Numbered from the stretch's first letter, positions 9,256-21,264 are shown. The stretch is DNA of 64,000 bases from Oharaeibacter diazotrophicus (GCF_004362745.1 NZ_SNXY01000006.1:434001-498000); one strand, 5' to 3'. Notes: generated from the letters alone by a model not told the origin. A program made the numbers and translations.

Positions 9256-10392
9256 TCAGCCCACCAGCGAGACGAGTTGGCCGCCGTGGCGCTCCAGCCG
9301 ACCGGCGATGTCGAGCTCCAGGATCACCAGCGACACAACCCGGGGGTGCAGCCCCGTGTGGAGAACGAGGTCGTCGATCGCGGTCGGCACCGGTCCGAGC
9401 GCCGAAAGGACGAGACCGCGTGCCGCGTCGTCGACACCGATCGGGGTGTCGTCGCCCGCGCCGGGCTCCGCGGCGCCGTCGCCGCCGAGGCCGCGACCGA
9501 GCACGGAGGCGAGGCTCTCCATGATGTCGGCGATGCCGGTCACCAGCGTCGCGCCGCCGCGGATCAGGCGGTTGGTGCCTTCGGCGCGCGGGTCGAGCGG
9601 CGAGCCGGGCACCGCCAGCACCTCTCGGCCCTGGTCGGCGGCGAAGCGGGCGGTGTGCAGCGTGCCCGAGCGCGCCGCCGCCTCGACGACCACCACCGCG
9701 ATCGCGCTGCCCGAGACGATGCGGTTGCGGCGCGGGAAGTCCTGCGCCCGCGGCACCCAGCCGAACGGCATCTCGGTGACGATCGCGCCGCCGGCGGCAA
9801 CGATCTCCGCGACGAGCGGGGCGTGCTCCTCGGGATAGACGTGGTCGATGCCGCCGGCGACCACCGCCATCGTTCCGCCCGCGAGCGAGGCGCGGTGCGC
9901 CGCCGCGTCGATGCCGCGGGCGAGGCCCGAGACGACCACGAGCCCCTCCTCGGAAAGGCCGCGGGCGATCCGGTCGGCCATCTTGATCCCGGGGATCGAG
10001 GCGTTGCGCGAGCCGACCACCGCCACGGCGGGCCGGGCCGCGAGCGATGCGCCGCCACCCTTGACCGTCAGCACCGGCGGCGGCGAGTCGAGCCGGCGCA
10101 GCGCCGCCGGATAGTCCGGTTCACCGATCGTCACGATCCGTGCGCCGGCCTTCTCGGTGCGCTCGATCTCCCGCTCGACCTCGGCCACCGAGGGAACCGA
10201 GGGCACCCGGCGCGAGCCGCCGCGGCGGGCGAGGTCGGGCAGGGCGTCGATGGCGTCGCGGGCCGAGCCGAAGTGGTTGACCAGGCTGCGGAAGGTGGCG
10301 GGGCCGACGTTCTCCGCGCGGATCAGCCGCAGCCACGCGACCCGCTGGTCGTGGCCGAGGCCGACCCGGCCGGGCGCGTCGGCGCCGCTCAC
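9256..10392 (-). CDS. dprA: DNA-processing protein DprA
   Basis: 378 residues when started at the GTG at 10392-10390. That GTG overlaps the plsY stop as GTGA, indicating translational coupling; the open frame runs further upstream only inside plsY. DprA binds incoming single-stranded DNA and loads RecA in transformation. The extended Rossmann fold is evident: [36 protein letters not shown] and PRRNRIVSG. An N-terminal SAM-like helical region ([15 protein letters not shown]) and a C-terminal winged helix (about 315-378) complete the usual three-part architecture. No other competence genes are in the window. Confidence 0.95.
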   Translation of the reverse strand: MSGADAPGRVGLGHDQRVAWLRLIRAENVGPATFRSLVNHFGSARDAIDALPDLARRGGSRRVPSVPSVAEVEREIERTEKAGARIVTIGEPDYPAALRRLDSPPPVLTVKGGGASLAARPAVAVVGSRNASIPGIKMADRIARGLSEEGLVVVSGLARGIDAAAHRASLAGGTMAVVAGGIDHVYPEEHAPLVAEIVAAGGAIVTEMPFGWVPRAQDFPRRNRIVSGSAIAVVVVEAAARSGTLHTARFAADQGREVLAVPGSPLDPRAEGTNRLIRGGATLVTGIADIMESLASVLGRGLGGDGAAEPGAGDDTPIGVDDAARGLVLSALGPVPTAIDDLVLHTGLHPRVVSLVILELDIAGRLERHGGQLVSLVG

Positions 10393-10991
10393 GACTTCTG
10401 CCCGATGCGGCCCTCGGTCCCCGAGAGCAGGCGGCGGATGTTGGCGTGGTGCTTGACCCAGACGATCGCCGACAGCGCCGCCATCACCGCGGCCGTGGTC
10501 GGGCGCTCGAACCACCAGATCGCCGCCGGCACCACCACGGTCGCGACCAGGGCCGACAGCGAGGAGTAGCGCGTCAGGTAGGCGACCGCGATCCAGACGC
10601 CGGCGAAGATCAGCACCGCCGGCCAGAACAGGCCCAGGAGGACGCCGATGTAGGTGGCGACGCCCTTGCCGCCGCGAAAGCCGAGCCAGACCGGGAAGAG
10701 GTGGCCGAGGAAGGCGCCCGCGCCGGCCGCGACCGCGACCGTCTCGCCGAACTGCCAGCCGACCAGCACCGGCACGGTGCCCTTGAGGGCGTCGAACAGC
10801 AGCGTCGCCGCGGCGAGGCCCTTGCGGCCGGTGCGCAGCACGTTGGTGGCGCCGATGTTGCCCGAACCGATGCTGCGCACGTCGCCGAGACCGGCCATGC
10901 GCGTCAGGATCAGGCCGAAGGGGATCGACCCCGAGAGATAGCCCGCGAGGGCCGCGACGGCGAGGAGGGCGGTGGACGTCGGGTCGGGCAC
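10389..10991 (-). CDS. plsY: Glycerol-3-phosphate acyltransferase PlsY
   Basis: 200 residues and about five membrane segments, normal for PlsY. It transfers the acyl group from acyl-phosphate to glycerol 3-phosphate, the first step of phospholipid synthesis, in the inner membrane. The family signatures are present: [13 protein letters not shown] near the N-terminus, [12 protein letters not shown], and [17 protein letters not shown] (the glycine-rich loop implicated in catalysis). It is the first gene of a plsY-dprA pair with a 4-base overlap. The upstream 198 bases to the divergent glutathione transferase gene should hold both promoters. Confidence 0.97.
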   Translation of the reverse strand: MPDPTSTALLAVAALAGYLSGSIPFGLILTRMAGLGDVRSIGSGNIGATNVLRTGRKGLAAATLLFDALKGTVPVLVGWQFGETVAVAAGAGAFLGHLFPVWLGFRGGKGVATYIGVLLGLFWPAVLIFAGVWIAVAYLTRYSSLSALVATVVVPAAIWWFERPTTAAVMAALSAIVWVKHHANIRRLLSGTEGRIGQKS

Positions 10992-11189
10992 GATCGGATC
11001 CGGTCGAGGCGGGTGGATGCGAAACGGTTAGACCATCGCCGCCTCGCCGTCATCCCCGGCCCGCGCAAGCGGTCACGCCGCCGTCACGGGCGGCGCCGCC
11101 GGACGGCCGGCTTCCGGCTTGACCACGCGCGGCGGCGCACCGACCATCCGTTCCGCGCGGGCACCCTCGAACCGGACGGAGGCGGGCGG

Positions 11190-11837
11190 ATGAAGCTCGT
11201 GATCGGGAACAAGAACTATTCGTCGTGGTCGCTGCGCGGCTGGCTGGCGGCCAAGGCCGCGGGCCTTCCCTTCGAGGAGGTGCTGATCGACCTCGACGGC
11301 CCCGGCACCGCGGCCGAGATCGGCGCCCACTCACCGTCCGGCCGGGTGCCGGCGCTGATCGACGGCGACGTCGTGGTCTGGGATTCGCTGGCGATCGGCG
11401 AGTATCTCGCCGAGAAGGCGCCCGCCGCCGGCCTGTGGCCGGCCGACGCCGGTGCGCGCGCCTTCGCCCGCTCGATCGTGGCCGAGATGCACGCGGGCTT
11501 CGGAGCGCTGCGCAACCACATGCCGATGAACATCCGCCGACCGCCCGCGCCGCGCCCGCCGGACGACGCCGTCGCCGCCGACGTCGCCCGCATCGCCGCG
11601 ATCTGGCGCGAGGCGCGCGGCCGATTCGGCACCGGCGGGCCCTATCTCTTCGGCCGCTTCACCCTCGCCGACTGCGCCTACGCCCCCGTCGCCAGCCGAT
11701 TCGCCACCTATTCGGTCCCGCTCGACGACGTCTGCGCCGCCTATGTCGAGAGCGTGCTGTCCCATCCGGCGATGGTCGAGTGGAGCACGGCCGCCCGTGC
11801 CGAGACCTGGGTGGTCGCCGCCGACGAGGTCGACTGA
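11190..11837 (+). CDS. Glutathione S-transferase family protein
   Basis: 215 residues with the two-domain GST layout. The N-terminal thioredoxin-like domain (about 1-80) begins KLVIGNKNYSSWSLRGW, where the NYSSWS segment holds the likely catalytic Ser. It contains the cis-proline loop GRVPALI and the glutathione-binding WDSLAIGEYL. The all-helical C-terminal domain includes FTLADCAYAPV. It resembles the YfcF/YliJ-like and maleylacetoacetate-isomerase-like group of GSTs, but the substrate cannot be told. The ATG at 11190 has GGAGG seven to eleven bases upstream. It is divergent from plsY. Confidence 0.92.
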   Translation: MKLVIGNKNYSSWSLRGWLAAKAAGLPFEEVLIDLDGPGTAAEIGAHSPSGRVPALIDGDVVVWDSLAIGEYLAEKAPAAGLWPADAGARAFARSIVAEMHAGFGALRNHMPMNIRRPPAPRPPDDAVAADVARIAAIWREARGRFGTGGPYLFGRFTLADCAYAPVASRFATYSVPLDDVCAAYVESVLSHPAMVEWSTAARAETWVVAADEVD

Positions 11838-12009
11838 CCGGCGCGCCCGCGGCGCCCCGGCCTCGGACGGGGACGCGGGCGCTGCGGCCCCGGTCGTGTG
11901 TCCGGGGGTACCGCGGGCGACGCGCGCCGGCACCGGCGCCGACCGTCGTGTCCCCCGGCAACGGCGCGTCGCGGCGAGGGTCTCGCGGCGGATCGTCCAT
12001 TCCACCGGA

Positions 12010-12333
12010 TCATTCGCCGTCGTCGCGGCAGTATTTCGGTCGGCGCGGGTCGAGTTTGCGCGACGGCCAGTCCCGACAGCGCTCGAACACCGTCGGCGGC
12101 GGCGCGGCCGGGCGCGGCGGCGGCGCGGCGACGTCCGGGTTCGGATCCGGAATTCTCAACGGCGACGGGCTCTTGCGTGGCCACTGCAGGATCGGCGGCG
12201 GCGTCGTCGGCAGCCGGCGGATCTGCCCCGGCAACGGTTCCACGGCGACCGCCGGCGCGGAATCGAGCACGCCCAAGAGAAAGGCGGCGCCTATCAGGGC
12301 GCGCGGAAATAGGTCAGCCAGCTTGCCGGACAC
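12010..12333 (-). CDS. Small secreted proline-rich protein, unknown function
   Basis: 107 residues from the GTG at 12333, chosen because AAGGAG lies seven bases upstream. An ATG 18 codons further upstream has no such site and adds a basic stretch. The N-terminus (KLADLFPRALIGAAFLLGVL, then APAVAVEP) reads as a Sec signal peptide with cleavage near residue 31. The mature part is Pro/Arg-rich, contains PAAPPPTVFERC, and ends with a second Cys (PKYCRDDGE); the two cysteines could pair. No family is recognised. It converges on the upstream GST gene and is divergent from a methyltransferase gene. Confidence 0.5.
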   Translation of the reverse strand: MSGKLADLFPRALIGAAFLLGVLDSAPAVAVEPLPGQIRRLPTTPPPILQWPRKSPSPLRIPDPNPDVAAPPPRPAAPPPTVFERCRDWPSRKLDPRRPKYCRDDGE

Positions 12334-12596
12334 GGCGGTTCTCCTTCGTCCGGGCCGGGGAGGGCACCATCGTATCATCGGCGGCATCTATCATCACACA
12401 GAGAGTTTCTATTAGTGATTTTGACTATGACGGCTTGCTTTTCCGCTCGAATTGAGGGGATGATGAGGCCAACCCCCGTCCACGGGCGTGAACCTCGCGG
12501 AACGTCGGACCCAAGAAGACGAAGACACGGCCGGGACCAACGGTCGGCACCGAGGAACGTCGACACCGGCTGCAAGACCGGGTTGGAGGAAACACG

Positions 12597-13265
12597 ATGA
12601 GTGCTGTCAACGCTCCGATCGGAGGACGGATCGGTCTGGCGCAGCGTCTCGGTCGGATCGCCTCGGGCTTCTCGCTCGATCGCCTCCGTCCGGCCGCGGT
12701 TCATCGCGTCGCTGCCGCGGATCTCGCGCCTTCGCGGACCGAAACCCTGCTGCGCCGCCATCTCAAGGGCCTCGGCGAGGGTGCCGTGGTGATCGAGATC
12801 GGCCACGTCGGGGCCGGTCACGCCGACTGGCTCGCCGACGGCATCGCCCACCGCCTCGTCCCGGTCTCCGACGCCGGCCGCTCCGATCCCTGCACGACCT
12901 GCCTCGCCGACCTGCCGGCCGGCAGCGTCGACGCGGTCTTCTCGGTCGACACCATCGAATACGTCCGTGCGCCCTGGCGCCTCGCCGACGACGTCGCGCG
13001 GGTGCTGAAGCCGGGCGGCGTGACCTTCCACACCACCGTCTTCACCACGCGCTACCAGCCGCAGCCCGAGGACTTCTTCCGCTACACCCCGGAAGGGCTG
13101 AAGTCGCTGTTCTCGGCCTTCGACTGTCTGACCGCCGAGTTCGACGCCACCGAACGCCGCCGCGCCGCGCCGGCGGGCCGCCGCGACGCCGGGGCCGACA
13201 TCTTCGGCGGCTCGCGCGAGGGCTGGCGCGTCCACTACGCCGGCCGGAAGATGCTGCTGCGCTAA
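12597..13265 (+). CDS. Class I SAM-dependent methyltransferase, substrate unknown
   Basis: 222 residues. The methyltransferase type 11 fold is recognisable: a degenerate motif I (VVIEIGHVGAGHADW, about 64-78), then LPAGSVDAVFSVDTIEYVRAPW and LADDVARVLKPGGVTFHTTVF, the usual post-I to motif III region. The end of the domain includes FRYTPEGLKSLFS, which is frequent in methyltransferases of polysaccharide or lipid loci. Motif I is unusual in having GHVGAGH instead of GCGxG. The ATG at 12597 has TTGGAGGAA eight bases upstream. A terminator-like hairpin follows the stop. No neighbour points to a substrate. Confidence 0.75.
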   Translation: MSAVNAPIGGRIGLAQRLGRIASGFSLDRLRPAAVHRVAAADLAPSRTETLLRRHLKGLGEGAVVIEIGHVGAGHADWLADGIAHRLVPVSDAGRSDPCTTCLADLPAGSVDAVFSVDTIEYVRAPWRLADDVARVLKPGGVTFHTTVFTTRYQPQPEDFFRYTPEGLKSLFSAFDCLTAEFDATERRRAAPAGRRDAGADIFGGSREGWRVHYAGRKMLLR

Positions 13266-13291
13266 ATCGGTTCGATCCGCCGCGTTGCCCG

Positions 13292-13323
13292 AACCCGCCG
13301 CGCGACCCGCGGCGGGTTTCGTT
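13292..13323 (+). terminator. Rho-independent terminator after the methyltransferase gene
   Basis: An 11-bp GC-rich stem (arms AACCCGCCGCG and CGCGGCGGGTT) with a short CGACC loop is followed by a short T-rich stretch (TTCGTT). It lies 27 bases after the stop at 13265 and before the next start at 13478. Confidence 0.6.
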
Positions 13324-13477
13324 CGTCCGCGGGCCGCGAGCCCGGACCGTGCCGGTCGCGGTGCCGCTCGCAAGCGCCCTTTGCCTTCCCGTCGCACCCC
13401 TGTTACCTTCGACGGGACGACAGCATGGAGACGCCGGCTCGAGCCCTAAAGGTTCGCCGTGGCGTCGGAGACGAGAC

Positions 13478-15022
13478 GTGAACGACGCGGGCGAGTTCAA
13501 CGGCCGCGCTGATTCCGTTCCCCACCCGGACCAGCCGGCGGCCCAGAAGCCGGCGACCTCCGAAGGTGGCCTCTCGAAGCGAGCGGCGCGCCGGCGCCGC
13601 AAGCGCCGCGCCGCATCGGGCGACGGTGGCGAGAGGGTGGAGACGGTATCGGCGCCAGCCGCGGTGAAGGAAAAGCGGCCGGACCGCCGGCGCGCTCCCG
13701 AAGGTGGCGACGAGGCGGCGCGCGCCGGTAAGCGCACGCGCCGCGCCAAGCGTCCCCATCCCCCGGCGCCGGGTCGCCGCGAGGACAGCCTGCGCGGCGT
13801 CCGCCAGACCCAACCGACCCAGGGCGGACGCGGCGACGCACCGGCCCGTACCGACGCCCGCGGTCGCCGCGGCGGGGAGGGGCGCGGCCGGCCGCAGCCT
13901 CCCCAGCCGCCGGTCCGCCAGATCGACGGCACCGGCAACGACGTCCGCCGTCTGCCCGCCCGCACCCACGAGGGCGACGGGCACCGCCCGCACGGCCGCG
14001 GCGGCGCGCCGCTCTACGCCGCGCTCGACCTCGGCACCAACAACTGCCGCCTCCTGATCGCCGAACCGCAGGAGCGCGGCTTCCGCGTCGTCGACGCCTT
14101 CTCGCGAATCGTCCGGCTCGGCGAGGGCATCGGCAAGTCCGGCCGCCTCGGCGACGCCGCCATGGACCGCGCCGTCGAGGCATTGGCGATCTGCCGGCAG
14201 AAGATGGCCGACCACGACGTCCGCCGCATGCGCCTCGTCGCCACCGAGGCCTGCCGCGCCGCCGACAACGGCACCGCCTTCCTGGAGCGCGTGCGCGCCG
14301 AGACCGGCCTGGCGCTCGAGATCGTCAACCGCGAGACCGAGGCCCGCCTCGCCGTCGCCGGCTGCGCTACGCTGGTCGACCGCCGCGCCGAGGGCGTGCT
14401 GCTGTTCGACATCGGCGGCGGCTCGTCGGAACTGGTCTGGCTCGACCTCCGCAACCGCGGCGAGGCCCGCGGCGTCGCGCTGACCCGCTTCATCAAGGCG
14501 TGGACGTCGCTGCCCGTCGGCGTCGTCACGCTGTCGGAGCGCCACGGCGGCGTCACCGTGACGCCGGACGTGTTCGACGCCATGGTCGACGAGGTCGCCG
14601 CCATGGTCGACGCCTTCACCGGCATCGAGGACATCGCCCCGGTGATCGCCCGCGGCGGCGTGCACATGCTCGGCACCTCCGGCACGGTGACGACGCTCGC
14701 CGGCATCCACCTCGGCCTCAAGCGCTACGACCGCCGCCGTGTCGACGGCGTCTGGCTCGAGGACGCCGACGTCGACCAGATGGTCGGCCGGCTCGTCGCG
14801 ATGAGCTACGAGGAGCGCGTCGCCAACCCCTGTATCGGCGCCGACCGCGCCGACCTGGTGCTGGCCGGCTGCGCCATCCTCGAGGGTATCCGCCGGCGCT
14901 GGCCGTGCCCGCGGCTGCGCGTCGCCGACCGCGGCTTGCGCGAGGGCATCCTCGTCGAACTGATGGCGCGCGACGGCGTCTGGCGCCGGCGGCCGCGTCC
15001 CGCCCCCGTCGCCCAGAACTGA
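13478..15022 (+). CDS. ppx: Ppx/GppA family phosphatase with long basic N-terminal extension
   Basis: 514 residues from the GTG at 13478, which has GGAG seven bases upstream. The catalytic ASKHA-fold domain begins near 178 with YAALDLGTNNCRLLIAE, continues with IVNRETEARLAV (catalytic Glu region) and FDIGGGSSELV, and ends near 500. Members hydrolyse polyphosphate and/or pppGpp. The first 175 residues are low-complexity and rich in Arg, Pro, Gly and Lys, with no counterpart in enterobacterial Ppx; extended N-termini of this sort occur in Rhizobiales homologues. It is followed after 9 bases by rlmE, a pairing conserved in the group, so the two are likely co-transcribed. Confidence 0.9.
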   Translation: MNDAGEFNGRADSVPHPDQPAAQKPATSEGGLSKRAARRRRKRRAASGDGGERVETVSAPAAVKEKRPDRRRAPEGGDEAARAGKRTRRAKRPHPPAPGRREDSLRGVRQTQPTQGGRGDAPARTDARGRRGGEGRGRPQPPQPPVRQIDGTGNDVRRLPARTHEGDGHRPHGRGGAPLYAALDLGTNNCRLLIAEPQERGFRVVDAFSRIVRLGEGIGKSGRLGDAAMDRAVEALAICRQKMADHDVRRMRLVATEACRAADNGTAFLERVRAETGLALEIVNRETEARLAVAGCATLVDRRAEGVLLFDIGGGSSELVWLDLRNRGEARGVALTRFIKAWTSLPVGVVTLSERHGGVTVTPDVFDAMVDEVAAMVDAFTGIEDIAPVIARGGVHMLGTSGTVTTLAGIHLGLKRYDRRRVDGVWLEDADVDQMVGRLVAMSYEERVANPCIGADRADLVLAGCAILEGIRRRWPCPRLRVADRGLREGILVELMARDGVWRRRPRPAPVAQN

Positions 15023-15031
15023 GGATCGACC

Positions 15032-15781
15032 GTGGCCGACAAGAAGACCCCCGACAAGCCGAAGGGCAAGGGCCGCGCCGACACCGGCCTCAAGGTGCGG
15101 GTGAAGACCGCGCGCGGCCGCACCGCGTCGTCGACGCGCTGGCTGCAGCGCCAGCTCAACGATCCCTACGTCGTCAAGGCGCGCAAGGAGGGCTGGCGCT
15201 CGCGCGCCGCCTTCAAGCTGATCGAGATCGACGAGAAGCACAAACTGCTGAAGCGCGGCCAGCGTGTCGTCGACCTCGGCGCCGCGCCGGGCGGCTGGTG
15301 CCAGGTGGCGGCCAGGATCACGGGCTCGACGCCGACCAACCCGCTCGTCGTCGGCATCGACTTCCTGGAGATGGACGCCGTCACCGGCGTCACGTTCCTC
15401 CAGAAGGACTTCCTCGACGAGGACGCCCCGGCCGCCCTGATGGCCGCCCTCGGCGGGCACAACCCCGACGTCGTCCTCTCCGACATGGCCTCGCCGACCA
15501 CCGGCCACCACAAGACCGACTACCTGCGCACCGCCTACCTCTGCGAGGTCGCCGCCGCCTTCGCGGTCGACGTGCTGAATCCCGGCGGCAGCTTCGTCGC
15601 CAAGGTCTTCCGCGGCGGCACGGAAAACGACCTGCTCGCGCTCCTGAAGCAGAATTTCGCCCAGGTCTTCCACATCAAGCCGCCGTCGAGCCGCCAGGAG
15701 AGCGTCGAGATGTACGTGGTGGCCAAGGGCTTCAAGGGCAGGCGCGCGGCGCCGGAGGCGGACGGCGACGAGACCGGCTGA
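15032..15781 (+). CDS. rlmE: 23S rRNA (uridine2552-2'-O)-methyltransferase RlmE/FtsJ
   Basis: 249 residues from a GTG at 15032, with GAGGA upstream in the 9-base gap after ppx. It methylates the 2'-OH of U2552 in the 23S A-loop. The SAM motif [15 protein letters not shown] is present, and the K-D-K-E catalytic set is recognisable: Lys in the SRAAFKL region, Asp in [16 protein letters not shown], Lys in [10 protein letters not shown] and Glu in [18 protein letters not shown] basic 40-residue N-terminal tail precedes the domain, as in other alphaproteobacterial homologues. Confidence 0.96.
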   Translation: MADKKTPDKPKGKGRADTGLKVRVKTARGRTASSTRWLQRQLNDPYVVKARKEGWRSRAAFKLIEIDEKHKLLKRGQRVVDLGAAPGGWCQVAARITGSTPTNPLVVGIDFLEMDAVTGVTFLQKDFLDEDAPAALMAALGGHNPDVVLSDMASPTTGHHKTDYLRTAYLCEVAAAFAVDVLNPGGSFVAKVFRGGTENDLLALLKQNFAQVFHIKPPSSRQESVEMYVVAKGFKGRRAAPEADGDETG

Positions 15782-15882
15782 GGCGGGGCTCCGACCGCCG
15801 CGGAGGTCCGCCGCGACCGTCCCGTAATCCCCCCGCGAGGGGCCGGCCGCCGGGCCGCGCCCGCGAGAGGGGGACCGGACCG

Positions 15883-16350
15883 ATGAAGACCTTCGCCACG
15901 ATCGCCGCGGCCACCGTCGTCGCCCTCGCGCTCGCCGCCCCGGCGTCCGCGGGAGTCCTCGCCTACGCCTCGAACACCGCTCCCGATCCGGTCAACGCGC
16001 CGGACTACCTGATCCTCGGCAACGGCGCGACGTCGCTCGCCTTCTCGGTGACCGTGCCGAAGGTGGTGATGATCACCTTCACCGCCGAATGCGGCTTCGG
16101 TTCCGACAAGGGCTACGCCGCGATCGACATCCTGGTCGACGGCATCCCGGTCGGCGCCACCGCCGGCACCGACGACGCCTTCTGCACCGGCCGTCTGCCG
16201 GGCACCGTTTCCGGGCTCGGCATGCGCTCGGTCACCGTGCCGCTGCCGGTCGGACCGGGCGCACACAGCGTTCGCGTCAAGGCCTATCCGGTCGGCGCCG
16301 CCGGCGCGACGGTGTGGATCGACGACAGCACCACCATCGTCCACGATTGA
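15883..16350 (+). CDS. Secreted protein of unknown function
   Basis: 155 residues. A clear Sec signal peptide (MKTFATIAAATVVALALAAP, then ASAG) gives a mature protein starting near residue 25. The mature part is rich in Val, Thr and Gly with alternating hydrophobic residues, suggesting a beta-sandwich (LAFSVTVPKVVMITFTAEC, VTVPLPVGPGAHSVRVKAYP). Two cysteines (in FTAECGFGS and DDAFCTGR) could form one disulphide. No family was recognised. The ATG at 15883 has GAGAGGGGG upstream. It follows rlmE after 101 bases, probably as a separate unit. Confidence 0.7.
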   Translation: MKTFATIAAATVVALALAAPASAGVLAYASNTAPDPVNAPDYLILGNGATSLAFSVTVPKVVMITFTAECGFGSDKGYAAIDILVDGIPVGATAGTDDAFCTGRLPGTVSGLGMRSVTVPLPVGPGAHSVRVKAYPVGAAGATVWIDDSTTIVHD

Positions 16351-18333
<1,983 letters not shown>

Positions 18334-18414
18334 CACCGGGCGCGCGACGCACGCACCACGACCACCTTCGGGCCGATTTCCTCGGCCCGGAGGCCCACCG
18401 ACCGGGAGCCGCCG

Positions 18415-18849
18415 ATGCCCGCCGCCGAGACCGCCGTCGTCCTCGCCCTCCTGGCCCAGGTGCTGTTCACCATCGCCGTCATGTTGCGGGCCGGCCGGGC
18501 GCGCGTGCACGCCTTCCTCGGCGGCAAGGTCACCGGCGACGTCGCCCTCGGCCAGCACGAGCACTGGCCGGCCGAGGTGCGCAAGTTCACCAACAACATG
18601 AACAACCAGTTCGAGACGCCGACGCTGTTCTACGCGCTGGTGCTGCTCGCCCTGGTGATCCACGCGGCCGGGCCGGCCTTCGCGCTGCTCGCTTGGGCCT
18701 ATGTCGGCACCCGCGTCGTCCACGCAGCCATCCACACCGGCTCGAACCGGATCCGGCCGCGCTTCCGCGCGTTCGCGGCCGGCGTCGCCTGTCTCGGCGC
18801 GATGGCCGTGGTGCTCACGGTCGCCGTGCTCGCGCCCGCGATCGGCTGA
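18415..18849 (+). CDS. MAPEG family membrane protein
   Basis: 144 residues with four predicted membrane segments (about 5-25, 65-85, 86-105, 118-140). The segment [23 protein letters not shown] is typical of bacterial MAPEG proteins (membrane-associated, eicosanoid and glutathione metabolism), where N..NQFE..xxFY is the signature. Bacterial members are poorly characterised; glutathione-dependent peroxidase or transferase activity is known for eukaryotic relatives only. The ATG at 18415 has GGGAG upstream. It lies 81 bases after guaB and may be read through from it. Confidence 0.88.
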   Translation: MPAAETAVVLALLAQVLFTIAVMLRAGRARVHAFLGGKVTGDVALGQHEHWPAEVRKFTNNMNNQFETPTLFYALVLLALVIHAAGPAFALLAWAYVGTRVVHAAIHTGSNRIRPRFRAFAAGVACLGAMAVVLTVAVLAPAIG

Positions 18850-18873
18850 ACGCCCGGGCCGTGGTGCCGCCCG

Positions 18874-19746
18874 TCAGGCCGCGAGCAGATCGGCGACCGC
18901 CATGTACGCGGCCGACCCGGGCGTGACCAGGAGCAGGTCGACGAAACGGCGCGAGGCGGGCGCGAGGTCGCCGTCGACGCGCGCGACGAGGTCGCTCCAG
19001 GTGGTGGCGCGGACCTTGCCGCCGGCATGGTCGATGATCATCGGGCGCTGCGGCAGGAAGCCGAGCCGGTGCACGAAGGCGGCGACGTCGGCCGCGGCGG
19101 CGACCATGCCGTGCGGCCAGAACTCGATCACGTAGGCCGAGGCGGCGTCGTCGGGCCGGAACACGGTGCGCGCGCCGGCGAAGATCCGCGGTTCGCTGCC
19201 CTGGGTGTCGAGCTTGGCGAAGAAGGCCCCGGGCGAGCGCCCGGCGAAATAGGCGTCGAGCGTGGTGATCTGGACGTCGACCGCGGCACGGCCGCCCTCG
19301 GACTCGTAGAGCCGGTGGTCGCCCATGTTGGTGCCCGACAGGAACAGCCGATCGACCCCGACCCGATCCGACAGGGCGGCGTTGACGAGGTGGACGCCGA
19401 GGCGGGCGCTGTGGCCGGCGTTCTGGCGCAACAGGGCGAAGTTGCCCGGATCCGGCTCGAAGGCGTGGATCGCCGAGCCCGACAGCATGATCTCGCGGGC
19501 GAGCGCGCTGTACCAGCCGATGTTGCCGCCGATGTCGAGGAAGGTCCCGAACAGCGGCAGCAGCCGCATCGCGATCTCGGTCTCCAGCGGCTCCCAGGTG
19601 CCGCGCTCGGCGATCTCGCGCGAGACGACGCTGTCGGTGCCGGCACGGTGGACCCGGAACGGATAGGGCGGCAGGCCGGCGTGCGCGATCGTCCTGAGCG
19701 TGCCGTCCCCGGCAGCGGACTCCGTGGTCGACGTCGGTCCGTTCAT
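18874..19746 (-). CDS. FkbM family methyltransferase
   Basis: 290 residues from the ATG at 19746; the open frame extends much further upstream only as an antisense shadow of the rRNA methyltransferase gene. The FkbM domain is visible: SAM motif [15 protein letters not shown], the acidic loop HAFEPDP, then NAALSDRVG and [10 protein letters not shown]. Family members O-methylate sugars or polyketides; the substrate here is unknown. It stands alone in reverse orientation between MAPEG and rsmB genes, interrupting the guaB-rsmB-guaA order, which suggests insertion into the locus. Base composition matches its surroundings. Confidence 0.85.
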   Translation of the reverse strand: MNGPTSTTESAAGDGTLRTIAHAGLPPYPFRVHRAGTDSVVSREIAERGTWEPLETEIAMRLLPLFGTFLDIGGNIGWYSALAREIMLSGSAIHAFEPDPGNFALLRQNAGHSARLGVHLVNAALSDRVGVDRLFLSGTNMGDHRLYESEGGRAAVDVQITTLDAYFAGRSPGAFFAKLDTQGSEPRIFAGARTVFRPDDAASAYVIEFWPHGMVAAAADVAAFVHRLGFLPQRPMIIDHAGGKVRATTWSDLVARVDGDLAPASRRFVDLLLVTPGSAAYMAVADLLAA

Positions 19747-19959
19747 GCCGAGGGCTCGCTCAATCGATTGGAAAACAAGGGTGAGCCCGGTGCTGAGCCG
19801 GGTCTGCGACGATGCCGGCGATCCTAGGGACGGCCCTCCGCCGGTGTCAATCGCCCCTCTCGGGCCGCGATCGGTCACCGGGGCCGACCGATTCCGGTTG
19901 CCCGGGGCGCCCGCCTCGCCTAAGCACCGGGGCGAACGGGTCAACCGATGGAGAGCGAC

Positions 19960-21264
19960 ATGAAGGACGGGGGGCGGATCGCCGCGGCGATCGAGGTGCT
20001 CGCGGACGTGGACCGGACGCGCCGGCCCGTCCAGGATGCGCTCAAGGACTGGGGCCTGACCCACCGCTTCGCCGGTTCGCGCGACCGCAGCGCCATCGGC
20101 AACCTCGTGTTCGACGTCCTGCGCCGGCGCGCCTCGCTCGCCGCCCGGATGGGCTCGGAGGACCCGCGCCTGCTCGCCTCGGCCGCCTACGCCCTCTTGT
20201 GGGGCAAGGGCCTCGACGGTCTCCTCGCCGCCCTCGCCGACGACCGCCACGCCCCCGCCGCGCCGAGCGAGGCCGAACGCGCCGCGCTGCTCGCGCCCGA
20301 CCTGCCGGAGGGCACGCCCGCCTGGGCGCGCGCCGACGTGCCGGCCTGGCTCGAGGCGTCGCTGACGCGCGCCTTCGGCGACCGGCTGCCGGAGGAGGGC
20401 GCGGCCCTCTCCGAGCGCGCCGAGATCGACCTCCGCGTCAACCCGCTGAAGAGCGACCGCGCCGCCGTGCTGGAGGCGCTCGCCCCGCTCGGCGCCGTCG
20501 CCTGCCGGTGGTCGCCGGTCGGCGTGCGCGTGCCGGCCGGAGCGACCGACGACAAGCCGCCCCACGTCGCCTCCGAACTCTCGTTCAAACGCGGCTGGTA
20601 CGAGGTTCAGGACGAGGGCAGCCAGATCGCGGCGCTGATCGCCGCCGCGATCGGCGGTGGGCAGGTCGTCGACCTCTGCGCCGGCGCCGGCGGCAAGACG
20701 CTGGCGCTCGCCGCCGCCATGGGCAACCGCGGCCAGATCTACGCCTACGACAGCGACAAGCGCCGCTTCGGCGACATCCTGGAGCGCATCGCCCGCGCCG
20801 GCGCCCGCAACATCCAGATCCGCGAGCCGCGCCGCGGCGACGTGCTCGCCGACCTCGTCGGCAAGGCCGACCTGGTGCTGATCGACGCGCCCTGTACCGG
20901 CTCCGGCACGTGGCGCCGCCGCCCCGACGCCAAGTGGCGTCTCGCGCCCGGCGCGCTCGAGACCCGGCTCAAGGAACAGGACGCCGTGCTCTCCGACGGC
21001 GCCCGCCTCGTCCGCCCCGGCGGCCACCTCGTCTACGTCACCTGCTCGGTGCTGCCGGAGGAGAACGAGGACCGTGCCGGCGCCTTCCTCGCCGCCGAGC
21101 CGTCGTTCCGGATGGCGGACACCGCGGCGCTGTTCACCGCCGCCACCGGCGCGGCCCCGCCGCCCCACGCCACCGTGCCGCTCGCCGGCGGCACGGCGCT
21201 CCGGCTGTCGCCGGCCACCGCCGGCACCGACGGCTTCTTCGTCGCCGTGTTCGCGCGCGGCTGA
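19960..21264 (+). CDS. RsmB-type RNA (cytosine-5) methyltransferase
   Basis: 434 residues from the ATG at 19960, favoured because GGAG lies six bases upstream of it; an in-frame ATG at 19948 is an alternative. It is a NOL1/NOP2/Sun (RsmB-like) enzyme that methylates cytosine-5 in rRNA. SAM motif VVDLCAGAGGKTLALAA is present. The first conserved Cys is in IDAPCTGSGTWRRRPDAKWR and the nucleophile Cys in VYVTCSVLPEEN. The N-terminal 100 residues are helical, resembling but not clearly equal to the NusB-like domain of RsmB. The gene commonly lies between guaB and guaA in alphaproteobacteria. Confidence 0.92.
   Translation: MKDGGRIAAAIEVLADVDRTRRPVQDALKDWGLTHRFAGSRDRSAIGNLVFDVLRRRASLAARMGSEDPRLLASAAYALLWGKGLDGLLAALADDRHAPAAPSEAERAALLAPDLPEGTPAWARADVPAWLEASLTRAFGDRLPEEGAALSERAEIDLRVNPLKSDRAAVLEALAPLGAVACRWSPVGVRVPAGATDDKPPHVASELSFKRGWYEVQDEGSQIAALIAAAIGGGQVVDLCAGAGGKTLALAAAMGNRGQIYAYDSDKRRFGDILERIARAGARNIQIREPRRGDVLADLVGKADLVLIDAPCTGSGTWRRRPDAKWRLAPGALETRLKEQDAVLSDGARLVRPGGHLVYVTCSVLPEENEDRAGAFLAAEPSFRMADTAALFTAATGAAPPPHATVPLAGGTALRLSPATAGTDGFFVAVFARG

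Noticed and set aside
10393-10515. Longer DprA start at 10515
   Set aside because: The added 41 residues lie entirely within plsY in another frame and are not DprA-like; the GTGA overlap start explains the protein fully.
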